DNA from: Flavobacteriaceae bacterium
GTDB lineage: Bacteria > Bacteroidota > Bacteroidia > Flavobacteriales > Flavobacteriaceae
Assembly: GCA_003443635.1 (NCBI GenBank)
Contig: CP031964.1
Span: 590,321-654,320 of the forward strand
Direction: 5' to 3'
Length of the DNA stretch: 64,000 nucleotides
Shown: one piece after another, positions 36,580 through 46,553 of the stretch
Position numbering within the stretch: the stretch's first letter is position 1
How the letters are laid out: each line of letters opens with the position of its first letter
Program-made: the position numbers and the translations under genes
Notes under the pieces: generated by a model
Seen by the model: the letters and a program-made list of their open reading frames with translations, nothing else
What the model was told of the DNA's origin: nothing
The model's database searches: none

Positions 36580-37233
36580 ATGGATCTGTTTGAGTGGTCG
36601 CAAAAATTCTCTAGAATACTTAAAACAGCCAAGCTGGATTATCTCTCTGGTGAGCAAATTCAAATTGAAGTATTTAGCGATATTATACAGACTTTGTCTC
36701 AATTAAACCTTTCTTTATTAGATAATGATCAAAAGAAAAAAGCGTTTTGGGTTAATATCTATAATGGCTTTACTAATTACCTAATCATTAAGTTAAGATT
36801 AAAAACAAATATGAAGGAGTATCCTGATTTTTTTAAATCTAATACTCTTACGATCCATAACTATAAATTTTCGTTAGATGATATAGAGCATGGCTTACTC
36901 CGAAAAAATGTCAGAATGCATATATTACCTAATGATAAACGCTTGCAATTTCAGGTTAAAGAATTAGATTATAGAATTCATTTTGCGTTAAATTGTGGTG
37001 CAAAATCATGTCCAGCAATAGCATATTATACATTTAATAATATTGAAGAAGAACTTGATTTAGCAGAATCTGTTTTTATAGAGAATGAATTTCTTGTAAA
37101 TCATAAAGAGAAAACTATTAAGTGTTCTGAAATTTTTATTTGGTATAAAGATGATTTTAAAAAAAAATATTTGAATAATCCAAAACATCTAGACTATACA
37201 ATTATAAAAAAGCCTTATAATTGGCAGTTGTAG
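36580..37233 (+). CDS. DUF547 domain-containing protein
   Basis: 217-residue protein matching the DUF547 pattern: KAFWVNIYNGFTNYLII near residue 52, FSLDDIEHGLLRKN near 98, the conserved cysteine segment FALNCGAKSCPAIAYYT near 138, and the tail SEIFIWYKDDF. The family has a papain-like/transglutaminase-like look with a conserved Cys, but activity is not established. No signal peptide is visible. It is the second gene of a DUF3109-DUF547 operon, 8 bases apart. Confidence 0.87.
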   Translation: MDLFEWSQKFSRILKTAKLDYLSGEQIQIEVFSDIIQTLSQLNLSLLDNDQKKKAFWVNIYNGFTNYLIIKLRLKTNMKEYPDFFKSNTLTIHNYKFSLDDIEHGLLRKNVRMHILPNDKRLQFQVKELDYRIHFALNCGAKSCPAIAYYTFNNIEEELDLAESVFIENEFLVNHKEKTIKCSEIFIWYKDDFKKKYLNNPKHLDYTIIKKPYNWQL

Positions 37234-37539
37234 ATTCTATTTTTCACCTACTTAATCAAAGTTTTTTATTTAATAGAAAACGTTGATTTTTACACTAGCT
37301 AGAGCCATATTTAATAAGCAAAAACTTACAAAATAATAATATTTATTGTTATTTTAAATACCTAATAATCAGTATAATAAAAATTATTTTAACAAATCTT
37401 TAATTTTTTAAACAAACACAATATTGTTAAAAACTTGTTGAAAAGGTTTTTGAAAAAAAGGTAAAATATCTCATACATTTTTGAATCTTTGTTAGTCCCA
37501 AATCAAAGCAAAAAAGCTAATTTTTATAAAAGTATACTC
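37234..37539. other. 306-base intergenic region ahead of nrdB
   Basis: A+T-rich region with no ORF. It contains a perfect 10-bp palindrome ACAATATTGT at 37419-37428, about 110 bases before nrdB, that resembles the core of an NrdR box, but only one copy is clear. A loose -7-like TACATTTTTG lies at 37474-37483 (spacer two bases too long). An open frame from TTG 37489 reaches nrdB in frame but is not the likely start. Confidence 0.35.
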
Positions 37540-38520
37540 ATGTCAGAACAAGTAGAGCCAATTTTACAAGAAAATAAAGATCGATTTGTAATATTTCCAA
37601 TTCAACATCATGATTTGTGGGAATGGTATAAAAAATCTGAAGCTAGTATGTGGACTGCTGAAGAAATTGACTTACACCAGGATATTACAGATTGGACATC
37701 AAAATTAACTGATGACGAACGATACTTTATAAAACATGTATTAGCATTTTTTGCTGCTAGTGATGGTATTGTAAATGAAAACTTAGCTGAAAACTTTGTA
37801 AATGAAGTGCAGTATAGTGAAGCTAAATTTTTCTATGGTTTCCAAATTATGATGGAGAATATTCATAGCGAAACTTATTCATTATTAATTGATACTTATG
37901 TGAAAGACGAAAAAGAGAAAGCAAACCTTTTTAATGCTATAGAAACATTTCCTGCAATTAAGAAAAAAGCAGATTGGGCATTAAAATGGATTGAATCTCC
38001 AAGTTTTGCTGAACGATTAATTGCTTTTGCAGCCGTAGAAGGAATCTTCTTTTCAGGCTCTTTTTGTTCTATATTTTGGCTTAAAAAACGTGGATTAATG
38101 CCAGGTTTAACCTTCTCTAACGAGCTGATCTCTAGAGATGAAGGAATGCACTGTGATTTTGCAGTTCATTTACACGAAAATCACTTAGTAAATAAAGTGT
38201 CAAAAGAGCGTATTAAAGAAATTCTTGTTGACGCTTTAAATATTGAAAGAGAGTTTATTACAGAATCACTGCCTGTAAGTTTAATTGGTATGAATGCTAC
38301 TTTAATGTCTCAATACTTAGAGTTTGTAACTGATGGGCTTCTGGTAGATTTAGGATGTGAAAAAGTGTATAATACAGCGAATCCTTTTGATTTTATGGAT
38401 ATGATATCACTTCAAGGGAAAACCAACTTCTTTGAAAAAAGAGTTGGCGATTATCAAAAAGCAGGTGTTCTAAACAAAGAAGTTGACGAGGATAAATACA
38501 ATATGGATCTCGATTTTTAG
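37540..38520 (+). CDS. nrdB: Class Ia ribonucleotide reductase, beta subunit
   Basis: Small diiron-tyrosyl-radical subunit of ribonucleotide reductase, 326 codons from ATG 37540 ([20 protein letters not shown]). All cofactor residues are visible: Asp in [13 protein letters not shown], Glu-His-Tyr in [12 protein letters not shown] (the radical Tyr is seven residues after the Glu), Glu in [12 protein letters not shown], and Glu/His in [10 protein letters not shown]. The C-terminal tail [11 protein letters not shown] is the peptide that docks on the alpha subunit. An upstream in-frame TTG (37489) would add 17 residues unlike the family. nrdA follows after 215 bases. Confidence 0.96.
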   Translation: MSEQVEPILQENKDRFVIFPIQHHDLWEWYKKSEASMWTAEEIDLHQDITDWTSKLTDDERYFIKHVLAFFAASDGIVNENLAENFVNEVQYSEAKFFYGFQIMMENIHSETYSLLIDTYVKDEKEKANLFNAIETFPAIKKKADWALKWIESPSFAERLIAFAAVEGIFFSGSFCSIFWLKKRGLMPGLTFSNELISRDEGMHCDFAVHLHENHLVNKVSKERIKEILVDALNIEREFITESLPVSLIGMNATLMSQYLEFVTDGLLVDLGCEKVYNTANPFDFMDMISLQGKTNFFEKRVGDYQKAGVLNKEVDEDKYNMDLDF

Positions 38521-38735
38521 TGTCGAATCAACTCATAAATAAAATATTTTACTTAAATTAAATAAAATTCAATAGTTAATAAGCTATTGTTGAGGTTTTA
38601 ATAACCAATTTTTAAAATTAATCATTGAACTAATGTAATAATCTGTTTTAAATCAGACTATTATAAAAATAGACTAACTAACTAACCCTCCTTCTGAAGT
38701 GGCGATTTCAGAAAGACAATTAAAAGTGTAAAAGT
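38521..38735 (+). promoter_or_regulatory. Structured leader between nrdB and nrdA
   Basis: The gap holds three small inverted repeats: CAATAG/CTATTG (near 38570-38590), TCTG/CAGA (near 38641-38658) and TTCTGAA/TTCAGAA (38692-38714), the last about 20 bases before the nrdA start. None has a T-run, so they are not simple terminators; they may tune the ratio of the two subunits. No known riboswitch motif is recognised. Confidence 0.3.
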
Positions 38736-41207
38736 ATGTATGTAATAAAAAGAGACGGGAGAAAAGAACAAATAATGTTCGACAAAATTACTGCGAGAGT
38801 GCGTAAACTATGCTATGGTTTAAATGAATTAGTAGACCCTTTAAAAGTAGCAATGCGTGTTATTGAAGGATTATACGATGGTGTAACAACAAGTGAGTTA
38901 GATAATTTAGCAGCAGAAATTGCAGCGACAATGACGACTGCTCATCCAGATTATGCACGTTTAGCAGCTAGAATTTCTGTTTCTAATTTACATAAAAACA
39001 CAAAGAAAACTTTTAGTGAGGTGATGCACGATTTATATACATATGTAAATCCTAGAACTGGTAAAGATGCACCACTTTTATCAGATGAAGTTTATAAAGT
39101 AATAAAAGAAAACAAAGATGTATTAGATTCTACGATTATTTATAATCGTGATTTTGGTTATGATTATTTCGGATTTAAGACTCTAGAACGTTCTTATCTT
39201 TTAAAATTAAATGGGAAAATCGCTGAACGCCCACAGCATATGCTTATGCGTGTTTCTATAGGAATACACCTAAATGATTTAGATGCAGCTATTGAGACAT
39301 ATGAGTTAATGTCTAAAAAATATTTTACACACGCTACACCAACACTTTTTAACTCAGGAACACCAAAACCTCAAATGTCATCATGTTTTTTACTAACAAT
39401 GAAAGATGATAGTATTGATGGGATTTACGATACATTAAAACAAACTGCAAAAATCTCACAATCTGCAGGAGGAATAGGTTTGGCAATACATAATATTAGA
39501 GCAACGGGAAGCTATATCGCTGGAACAAATGGAACAAGTAATGGTATTGTTCCAATGCTTAAAGTATTTAACGATACGGCACGTTATGTAGATCAAGGAG
39601 GAGGAAAGCGTAAAGGGAGTTTTGCAATGTATATTGAGCCTTGGCATGCAGACATTATGAGTTTCTTAGATCTTAAGAAAAACCATGGTGCAGAAGAGTT
39701 ACGTGCACGTGATTTATTCTATGCGATGTGGATGCCAGATTTATTTATGAAACGTGTGCAAGACAATGCAGAATGGACCTTAATGTGCCCTAATGAATGC
39801 CCTGGATTACCAGATGTGCATAGTGAAGAATTTGAAGCATTGTATACAAAATATGAAGCAGAAGGGAAAGGAAGGAAAACAATTAAAGCACGTGAACTTT
39901 GGGAGAAAATTTTAGAATCTCAAATTGAAACGGGGACACCATATATGTTGTATAAGGATGCGGCTAACCGTAAATCTAATCAACAAAATTTAGGAACAAT
40001 TAAATCGTCTAACTTATGTACCGAAATTATGGAGTATACATCTCCAGATGAAGTTGCAGTATGTAATTTAGCATCTATTGCTTTACCTATGTTCGTAAAG
40101 AATGGAGAGTTTGACCATAAAGAATTATTCAGAATTACAAAACGTGTCACTAAAAATTTAAATAGAGTTATAGATCGTAACTACTATCCTGTAAAAGAAG
40201 CAGAAAACTCTAACTTTCGTCACCGCCCAATAGGTTTAGGAGTACAAGGTTTAGCAGATACGTTTATTAAATTAAGATTACCTTTTACAAGCGATGAGGC
40301 TAAAAAACTAAATCATGATATTTTTGAAACACTTTATTTTGCTGCAGTTACTGCCTCTATGGAAGAAGCTAAAGCAGATGGACCTTACGAAACTTACAAA
40401 GGTTCACCAATAAGTAAAGGAGATTTTCAACACAATCTCTGGAATATAAAAGACGAAGAATTAAGCGGTCTTTGGGATTGGGGTAAATTAAGAAAACAAG
40501 TGTTAAAGCACGGTGTGCGCAATTCTTTATTAGTAGCACCAATGCCAACAGCAAGTACGTCACAAATATTAGGAAACAATGAGTGCTTCGAGCCTTATAC
40601 GTCTAATATTTATACACGTCGTGTACTATCTGGAGAATTTATCGTGGTTAACAAACATCTACTGGAAGATCTAGTAGAATTAGGACTTTGGAATGAAGGA
40701 CTTAAGAATGAAATAATGAGAGCTAATGGTTCTATACAAAATGTAGATAATATCCCTGCAGATATTAAAGAATTGTATAAAACAGTTTGGGAAATGAGTA
40801 TGAAAGATATTATAGATATGTCTCGCCAGCGAGGATACTTTATAGATCAATCACAATCTCTTAATCTATTCTTAGAAGGAGCAACTATGGCTAAGTTAAC
40901 GTCCATGCATTTTTATGCTTGGAAAAGTGGTTTAAAAACAGGAATGTATTATTTACGTACCAAAGCAGCTGTAGATGCTAAGAAATTTACAGTAACTAAA
41001 GAAACAAAAAAGGAACCAGTTGTAGAAACGACCAAAGCTCAAGAAACAGTAGTCATTGCGCAACAACAAGCAAAAGCTGTAAAAACAGCAGCTAAATTTG
41101 CTCAAGAAACAGCAGAAGTAGAGCCAATGACACCAGAAGAAATGAAAGCATTAATTAATCAAGCCAAAGAAGGACAAGGTGATGATTGCTTAATGTGTGG
41201 ATCATAA
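38736..41207 (+). CDS. nrdA: Class Ia ribonucleotide reductase, alpha subunit
   Basis: Catalytic subunit making deoxyribonucleotides from ribonucleoside diphosphates. An N-terminal ATP-cone ([21 protein letters not shown], residues 1-95) gives allosteric activity control. Catalytic residues follow: Cys in [17 protein letters not shown], the Asn-Cys-Glu triad in [11 protein letters not shown], and the partner Cys in [12 protein letters not shown]. Tyrosines of the radical path lie before the C-terminal extension. The C-terminus ends CLMCGS, the swinging CxxC that is re-reduced by thioredoxin. An Ala/Lys/Gln-rich linker (about 750-800) precedes it. Length 823 is slightly above E. coli (761) because of this linker. 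Confidence 0.97.
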   Translation: MYVIKRDGRKEQIMFDKITARVRKLCYGLNELVDPLKVAMRVIEGLYDGVTTSELDNLAAEIAATMTTAHPDYARLAARISVSNLHKNTKKTFSEVMHDLYTYVNPRTGKDAPLLSDEVYKVIKENKDVLDSTIIYNRDFGYDYFGFKTLERSYLLKLNGKIAERPQHMLMRVSIGIHLNDLDAAIETYELMSKKYFTHATPTLFNSGTPKPQMSSCFLLTMKDDSIDGIYDTLKQTAKISQSAGGIGLAIHNIRATGSYIAGTNGTSNGIVPMLKVFNDTARYVDQGGGKRKGSFAMYIEPWHADIMSFLDLKKNHGAEELRARDLFYAMWMPDLFMKRVQDNAEWTLMCPNECPGLPDVHSEEFEALYTKYEAEGKGRKTIKARELWEKILESQIETGTPYMLYKDAANRKSNQQNLGTIKSSNLCTEIMEYTSPDEVAVCNLASIALPMFVKNGEFDHKELFRITKRVTKNLNRVIDRNYYPVKEAENSNFRHRPIGLGVQGLADTFIKLRLPFTSDEAKKLNHDIFETLYFAAVTASMEEAKADGPYETYKGSPISKGDFQHNLWNIKDEELSGLWDWGKLRKQVLKHGVRNSLLVAPMPTASTSQILGNNECFEPYTSNIYTRRVLSGEFIVVNKHLLEDLVELGLWNEGLKNEIMRANGSIQNVDNIPADIKELYKTVWEMSMKDIIDMSRQRGYFIDQSQSLNLFLEGATMAKLTSMHFYAWKSGLKTGMYYLRTKAAVDAKKFTVTKETKKEPVVETTKAQETVVIAQQQAKAVKTAAKFAQETAEVEPMTPEEMKALINQAKEGQGDDCLMCGS

Positions 41208-41242
41208 ATAATAAGGTTTTTAAAAAATAGAAACTTAAAAAT

Positions 41243-41277
41243 AAAAAAGAGGAATACAACTGTATTCCTCTTTTTTT
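41243..41277. terminator. Bidirectional terminator after nrdA
   Basis: Stem AAAGAGGAATACA with TGTATTCCTCTTT, two-base loop (AC), flanked by A-run and T-run, between the convergent nrdA and DUF6503-like genes. Confidence 0.9.
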
Positions 41278-41995
41278 ATTGCTTTAAAATATCGGTACCT
41301 AAATAGCCATCATCCTTATTGTAATACCAGGTTCTAATTTTGGGCATTTTTATCTCGTTAATGATTGCAATTTCCGATAATAAAATATATTCCCCAGAAT
41401 CTTTAATGATGTTGTTATTTTTATCCGTTTTAAAAAATTGATATACTTCCATAGCGTAGGTTTCTGGATTAAAATAAAAACTCCAGACATCACTTTGTGC
41501 TGTATTATAAGTAACATTTAAAACTAAATATTCTTTTCCTTTAAAAGTTTTACGTTCAATCGATTCTAAAATATGAGTTCCAGGATCTTTAAGTTTCATA
41601 GGTAAACCATATAAATACGTGTAATAATTTTTATAAAGCGTTGCTCTATCACAATTTAAATTGTATTGCTTAAGTACTGTTTCAGAAAGATCAGTTTTTC
41701 CATTTAATGCCAAGCTACATATTCCTTTATTGATAGTATATTCAGTAGTATTTGAATCTCGCGTTGCTTTTACCTTAAAATATTCAGAAGGCAAATTAAT
41801 TTTAATTTCACTATCTCTATTAGAGTTATTTGGGCTTTCCATTGTAACAAATAAAGTGTTACTGAATGTATTCCAATTATTATTCGGATCGTGATACTGA
41901 ATTGCCTTTTCCAAAAGTTGAGATCCGGTTAAGGTTTGACCAAAAGTAAAAAAACTAGTAAATAGAATGATAAAAGATAGAATGGTAGTTCTCAT
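41276..41995 (-). CDS. Exported protein resembling DUF6503 family
   Basis: 239 residues: signal peptide (MRTTILSFIILFTSFFTFGQ) followed by LTGSQLLEKAIQYHDPNNNW, the opening of a family of flavobacterial periplasmic proteins with a beta-rich, LolA/DUF3108-like sheet (FYFNPETYAMEVYQFFKTDK, KMPKIRTWYYNKDDGYLGTD). No catalytic residues are apparent. It is transcribed alone, towards nrdA, and shares the bidirectional terminator. The family name is from memory and less certain than the signal peptide. Confidence 0.65.
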   Translation of the reverse strand: MRTTILSFIILFTSFFTFGQTLTGSQLLEKAIQYHDPNNNWNTFSNTLFVTMESPNNSNRDSEIKINLPSEYFKVKATRDSNTTEYTINKGICSLALNGKTDLSETVLKQYNLNCDRATLYKNYYTYLYGLPMKLKDPGTHILESIERKTFKGKEYLVLNVTYNTAQSDVWSFYFNPETYAMEVYQFFKTDKNNNIIKDSGEYILLSEIAIINEIKMPKIRTWYYNKDDGYLGTDILKQ

Positions 41996-42038
41996 TTTGT
42001 ATAAATTTATTTAAAGATACAAAATGAAAAAACTTTAA

Positions 42039-42848
42039 TTAACAATCACAATATTCATCATTAAGATAAGCCTTTGTTTTAGGATCTGAAGGACTGTTAA
42101 ATAATTTTGAAGCAGATCCACTTTCTATAACTTTACCTTCACATATAAAAACTAAATGATCTGCTATACGCTGTGCTTGCTGGATATTGTGAGTTACGAA
42201 AACTAATGTATACTGTGATTTTAAACCTAACATCATATCTTCAATTGCGCGTGATGAAACAGGGTCTAAAGAAGCAGTAGGTTCATCTAATAAAATCACT
42301 TCTGGAGTAAGAGCTAATGTACGAGCAATGCATAAACGTTGTTGTTGTCCAATAGATAAAGACATTGCTTTATCGTCTAATCGATGAGATACTTCTCTCC
42401 ATAAAGACACCGCTTTTAAATTATCTTCTACAATTTGTGATTTTTCTGATTTACTTAATTTTTTTGCATGTTGTATTCCGAAAACTACATTTTCACTTAT
42501 AGATTTTGGAAACACACAGGGGCGCTGAAAAACCATTCCTACTTGACTGCGAAGCATAGCAGTATCAACAGAATGTGTATTTATAGAACTGTCATTTATT
42601 TTAATATTTCCTTGAGTGTGAAGACCAGAAACATCATCATTTATTCTATTTAAACTACGAATTAAAGTAGATTTCCCACTACCAGAAGGTCCAATAATAC
42701 AAGTAATTTTATTTTTAGGAATCTCTAAATTAATATTTTTTAAAATATGAGTATCCTTTATCCATACGTGAAAACCATCTATGGAAATAGAAATTTCTTC
42801 TTTAGCAGCATTTTTATGACGTATAATTTTTAATGCTTGATCACTCAT
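42039..42848 (-). CDS. pstB: Phosphate-type ABC transporter ATP-binding protein (first Pst system)
   Basis: 269-residue ATPase powering the PstC/PstA pair encoded just upstream. Walker A is GPSGSGKST near residue 53, followed by the PstB-typical SLNRINDDV; Walker B is VILLDEPTASLDP and the switch His is in FVTHNIQQAQ. The ABC signature reads LSIGQQQR, with Ile in place of the first Gly of LSGGQ, whereas the second PstB at 50836 has the canonical form. The C-terminus ends in a Cys pair (YCDC). The ATG shares a base with the pstA stop. It is the last gene of a pstSCAB operon with no phoU of its own. Confidence 0.88.
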   Translation of the reverse strand: MSDQALKIIRHKNAAKEEISISIDGFHVWIKDTHILKNINLEIPKNKITCIIGPSGSGKSTLIRSLNRINDDVSGLHTQGNIKINDSSINTHSVDTAMLRSQVGMVFQRPCVFPKSISENVVFGIQHAKKLSKSEKSQIVEDNLKAVSLWREVSHRLDDKAMSLSIGQQQRLCIARTLALTPEVILLDEPTASLDPVSSRAIEDMMLGLKSQYTLVFVTHNIQQAQRIADHLVFICEGKVIESGSASKLFNSPSDPKTKAYLNDEYCDC

Positions 42849-43690
42849 TAGGTAATGGATTTATGTCTTAGTCGTAAAACTAACGCAGATGTGCTTAATA
42901 TAACAACTAAAATAATTAAAACTAAACTTGTACCCCAAGCATTTTGTAATGCAGTTGGATTGGTAGCTTGTTGTGCTAAAGCTAAAATATGAGTTGGTAA
43001 TGTAGAAACAGGTTCGTATATAGAGCTAGGAAATGATACTCCAGAAAAAGCCGTTGCAATAAACATTATAGGAGCTGTTTCTCCAATAGCTCTAGCTAAG
43101 CCTATAAAAAGTCCAGTAATAGCACCATTAATACCTTGAGGTAATAGCACTTTTGTAATAACTTGCCATTTGGTAAGGCCTAGAGCAGAAGCACTCTCTC
43201 TGTATATAGTAGGGATGCTGTTAATAGAATTATAAGCCGAAAGAATTATAGTTGGTAATATCATCATACCAAGAATAATAGCTCCTACAAACCAAGAGAC
43301 ACCAGTACCAATAATATTCACAAAAAATATGAGTCCAAATATTCCAAAAATTACAGAAGGAATACCATTAAGACCATAAATAAAAATATTAGTGATTTTT
43401 TGCCAACGTTTACTTTTTAAATACTCACTTTTAAAAATTGCGGTTCCTAAAGCAACTGGAAATACTAAAATTGCTGCTGTTGTTACAATTAACAAACTCC
43501 CAACGATTTGATAAAAAATACCACCTGAAGCTCCAAAATTAGTAGATGGAGTAAATAAAAAATCGAAACTTAATGCAGAAATACCATTAAATACAATTAC
43601 TCCAAATAAGAACAATAGTATAACCCCACATAAGAGAATAGCACCTCTAGTGCCAAAACTAAATAAACGATTATACAAATATCTATTCAT
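42848..43690 (-). CDS. pstA: Phosphate-type ABC transporter permease PstA (first Pst system)
   Basis: 280-residue inner-membrane permease with six hydrophobic helices. The EAA-type coupling loop facing the ATPase reads YRESASALGLTKWQVITKVLLPQGINGAITG. ARAIGETAPIMFIATAFSG is the phosphate-permease signature shared by PstA and PstC. The start overlaps the pstC stop by 8 bases and the stop overlaps pstB by one, so translation is coupled through the operon. It pairs with pstC at 43683. Confidence 0.9.
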   Translation of the reverse strand: MNRYLYNRLFSFGTRGAILLCGVILLFLFGVIVFNGISALSFDFLFTPSTNFGASGGIFYQIVGSLLIVTTAAILVFPVALGTAIFKSEYLKSKRWQKITNIFIYGLNGIPSVIFGIFGLIFFVNIIGTGVSWFVGAIILGMMILPTIILSAYNSINSIPTIYRESASALGLTKWQVITKVLLPQGINGAITGLFIGLARAIGETAPIMFIATAFSGVSFPSSIYEPVSTLPTHILALAQQATNPTALQNAWGTSLVLIILVVILSTSALVLRLRHKSIT

Positions 43691-44555
43691 ATAAACGTTC
43701 TTTAGATTTATATTTTTGTTGTGCTATAATGGTTAATACAATAACGATACTTAAAAGAAACACCCCCATAAAAATAAGTGCACTAAAATGAGTTGATCCA
43801 AAAGAGGATTCGCCAATTTCTCTTCCTAATTTTGAAGTGATAGTTTGCCCTGGTGATAACACATTATAGATTGGATTAGGTATTCTATCTATACTGCCAA
43901 TAACAAGCATTACAGCCATTGTTTCTCCCATAGCACGACCTAGTGATAAAAGAATAGCTCCAATTAAATTAGGTTTAGCAATAGGTAATAACACATTTTT
44001 TATGACTTCATATTTATAAAGCCCTAATCCATAAGCAGCTTCTTTATAATTAGATGGTACGTTTTGAATAGCATCATCAGATAATGTAATAATGGTTGGT
44101 AATATCATAATACCTAATAATATTCCTCCAGCTAAAATGGTACGTCCAGACTGTAAATCAAAAGCGTTTTGTAACCAAACACTAAAAAACGCAATTCCTA
44201 TTAATCCGTATATTATGGAAGGGATTCCAGCTAATAATTCTAATAAAGACTTAACTGCAAAACGGTATTTACTAGATAAAAACTCACTTGTAAAAATGGC
44301 AGTTAAAATGCCTAAAGGGATTGAGATACATAAAGCAATACAAGTCACTGCAAGTGTACCGTACAGCATTGATAAAATACCGAACTGATTTGCAGGCGGA
44401 TTCCAAGTGACGGTAAAAAGATGAATATTAATATTACTTATCGCATCCCAGCTGCTACTTAATAAAACTACAAGAGTCACTATTATTACTGCTGCACTTA
44501 TTGTAGTACTAGTAAGTATATAACCTTTTCCTATTTTACTGGTTGATGCTAACAT
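43683..44555 (-). CDS. pstC: Phosphate-type ABC transporter permease PstC (first Pst system)
   Basis: 290-residue permease with six membrane helices. The ATPase-contacting loop is NYKEAAYGLGLYKYEVIKNVLLPIAKPNLIG and the following LGRAMGETMAVMLVIGS is the PstC signature. The start overlaps the end of the binding-protein gene by 20 bases in another frame. The second PstC in the window (52495) is of similar length but clearly different in sequence, so the two systems are not a recent duplication. Confidence 0.9.
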   Translation of the reverse strand: MLASTSKIGKGYILTSTTISAAVIIVTLVVLLSSSWDAISNINIHLFTVTWNPPANQFGILSMLYGTLAVTCIALCISIPLGILTAIFTSEFLSSKYRFAVKSLLELLAGIPSIIYGLIGIAFFSVWLQNAFDLQSGRTILAGGILLGIMILPTIITLSDDAIQNVPSNYKEAAYGLGLYKYEVIKNVLLPIAKPNLIGAILLSLGRAMGETMAVMLVIGSIDRIPNPIYNVLSPGQTITSKLGREIGESSFGSTHFSALIFMGVFLLSIVIVLTIIAQQKYKSKERLYE

Positions 44556-45369
44556 AACCCTCGTCTATGACGATTTTTTGTCCTTCAGGACTTAATATAA
44601 AATCTATAAAATCTTTGGTAGCTCCCTGAGCTTCACCATTAACAATTAAATATAGATCTCTTGTAATTGGAAAATTTCCGTTTATAATATTTTTTAAAGA
44701 AGGTTCAACAATACTTCCATCCGGAAAGATAATACTTAAACCAACAACATCCTCGTTAATCCATGCATTAGATAACATACCAATAGCAGCATCACTTTGT
44801 ACCAGAGCAGTTTGCTCTTCGTTATTAGACCCTAAAACTAGATCTGCTCCGGGAGCATCCGCTTCTTTATTACCCATTACTGTTTTCATAAAAACATGGC
44901 GAGTCCCTCTTGATTTTTCTTTATCGATACATAAAATCTCACTATCTGGACCACCAACTTCATTCCAGTTTTTTATATCACCTTTATATATTTTAGCAAT
45001 TTGCTCAAGAGTAAGAGCAGTAACTCCTGAGTTGTAAATTTCTGAAGAGACTACAGGAACCACAGCATCTTTGCCAATAGTAATCGTATTAAACTTTACA
45101 TTGGGATATTTTTCAATTTCTGTTTCAGTAATATCTCTCGAAGACATACCAATATGAATTTTTTCTTCGCCTATCTGATTCACTCCTACTCCTGAACCAC
45201 CAGCATTTACAATAATAGTTAAATCGGGGTGATCTATTTTATAAGCTTCAGATGCTTGAGCTACAACTGGTAATACGGTCGTGCTACCATCTATTTTTAT
45301 AGCTTCTTTTCTAGCACAAGAAGATAATAGTATAATAAAGAGTAGAATAAATGAGGAAGTAAATTTCAT
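44536..45369 (-). CDS. pstS: Phosphate-binding lipoprotein (first Pst system)
   Basis: 277-residue periplasmic binding protein with lipoprotein signal (ILLFIILLSSC, Cys18). The phosphate-binding fold motifs are KIDGSTTVLPVV (first anion loop), VNAGGSGVGVNQIGEEKIHIGMSSRD, and EKSRGTRHVF (second loop). It is of the short type, about 40 residues smaller than the second PstS at 53444. Selectivity for phosphate is by homology; related short proteins can bind other oxyanions such as tungstate, though the PstC/PstA type argues for phosphate. No PHO-type repeat is found upstream, but a 14-bp palindrome is. Confidence 0.85.
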   Translation of the reverse strand: MKFTSSFILLFIILLSSCARKEAIKIDGSTTVLPVVAQASEAYKIDHPDLTIIVNAGGSGVGVNQIGEEKIHIGMSSRDITETEIEKYPNVKFNTITIGKDAVVPVVSSEIYNSGVTALTLEQIAKIYKGDIKNWNEVGGPDSEILCIDKEKSRGTRHVFMKTVMGNKEADAPGADLVLGSNNEEQTALVQSDAAIGMLSNAWINEDVVGLSIIFPDGSIVEPSLKNIINGNFPITRDLYLIVNGEAQGATKDFIDFILSPEGQKIVIDEGYVSINQ

Positions 45370-45386
45370 TCTTGAAATAAATTTTT

Positions 45387-45400
45387 GACTAATATTAGTC
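45387..45400. promoter_or_regulatory. 14-bp perfect palindrome upstream of first pstS
   Basis: GACTAATATTAGTC lies 17 bases upstream of the pstS start codon (45369, minus strand). A perfect dyad in this position is a candidate operator or a 5'-UTR hairpin. The regulator is unknown. Confidence 0.4.
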
Positions 45401-45480
45401 GTATTTTTTTAATAGGATTACATTAAAAACATTCTGAAAAATAATAATACAATCTTTTTTGAAGGTAGGGATTATATATA

Positions 45481-45513
45481 AAAGAAGCATCCATTTTTAA
45501 TGGATGCTTCTTT
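45481..45513 (-). terminator. Terminator after OmpA-like gene
   Basis: AAAGAAGCATCCA (45481-45493) and TGGATGCTTCTTT (45501-45513) around a TTTTTAA loop. On the minus strand the hairpin is followed by T-rich sequence. It ends the OmpA-like transcript before the pst promoter region. Confidence 0.85.
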
Positions 45514-45539
45514 AGATTAATTTATTAATATTTGAGGGA

Positions 45540-46391
45540 TTAATTACTCGCCATTAAAGCGAAAAATTTATTAATATTTGGTAAGATTACGATTCGTGTT
45601 CTTCTATTTCTGCTTCTATTTTCATTAGTATCATTTTCAACAATAGGAAGATAACTACTTCTCCCAGATGCAATTAATTTCTCAGGAGAAACACTATAAT
45701 CGTTTTGTAGCTTTCTAACAACAGAAGTTGCTCGCAAAACACTTAAATCCCAATTGTCTGCTATTTTTGCAGTACTAATGCTTCTCGAATCGGTATGACC
45801 TTCAACCATTACCTCAATACTAGGCTCAGAATTAATAACATCTGCTAATTTTTGTAAAATAGTATTAGCTTTAGAGCTTACTCTATAGCTTCCAGTATTA
45901 AATAACATTTTATCTGAAATTGATATCATTACTACAGTTTCATCAATGTCTATAGCAATATCTTCATCCTCATTTAAAGAGCTGTTATCTATAGATTTTT
46001 GAAGATTATAAGATACCGCTAAATTCATAGAATCTTTAAGAGTTTTGGCTTCACTTAGTTTAGAAGCATCAACTTGTTGAAGTGTTTCACGCATTTTTTG
46101 TTTAGTGTCGTTAGATATTACAGCGACATCACCAACAGCAGTAAATTTGGCATTGTTTTCTTCGGTTAAAGTACCAACTTCATTTGTAAGAGAGTTTATT
46201 TTAGAGTTGTATTGATCTACTCTTGCTTGAATTTTATCAAATTTCGCTTCTAAATCTTCTTTTGCAACTCTAGTTTTAGTAAGTTCACTTTTAATTTCTC
46301 CATTTTCTTGCTCTAATGCAATGTATTTCTTTTTAGAAACACAAGCTGTCATTAATAGTAATGTAGAACAGACAATTAGACTTTTTCTCAT
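45540..46391 (-). CDS. OmpA-family lipoprotein with coiled coil
   Basis: 283 residues. The lipoprotein signal ends LLLMTAC (Cys17). A long alpha-helical coiled coil at about 25-100 (EQENGEIKSELTKTRVAKED, INSLTNEVGTLTEENN) would reach from the membrane. The C-terminal OmpA-like domain (about 155-275) carries the peptidoglycan-binding pattern VEGHTDSRSISTAKIADNWDLS and NRSRNRRTRIVI. It probably links the outer membrane to the cell wall. It is a single-gene unit with its own terminator and has no evident link to phosphate. Confidence 0.92.
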   Translation of the reverse strand: MRKSLIVCSTLLLMTACVSKKKYIALEQENGEIKSELTKTRVAKEDLEAKFDKIQARVDQYNSKINSLTNEVGTLTEENNAKFTAVGDVAVISNDTKQKMRETLQQVDASKLSEAKTLKDSMNLAVSYNLQKSIDNSSLNEDEDIAIDIDETVVMISISDKMLFNTGSYRVSSKANTILQKLADVINSEPSIEVMVEGHTDSRSISTAKIADNWDLSVLRATSVVRKLQNDYSVSPEKLIASGRSSYLPIVENDTNENRSRNRRTRIVILPNINKFFALMASN

Positions 46392-46553
46392 TGTTATGTT
46401 TTTATTGTTTTATATAGTTACGTTCTTAAGGTAAATTTGGATTACGAGATTGTCTTTAAAATAGAAAATCGCAAAAAGTTTATTTTAAAAGAGAAATGAC
46501 CTTTCAATTTATATTTATTTTAGCCATCACAATAGTCATTAAGAAATGATATT

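Noticed and set aside
37489..37539. TTG 37489 as start of nrdB
   Set aside because: The 17 added residues do not resemble NrdB N-termini and ATG 37540 begins a normal one.
44092..44388. 98-residue plus-strand ORF inside pstC
   Set aside because: Antisense shadow of a conserved permease; composition follows the reverse of membrane-helix codons.
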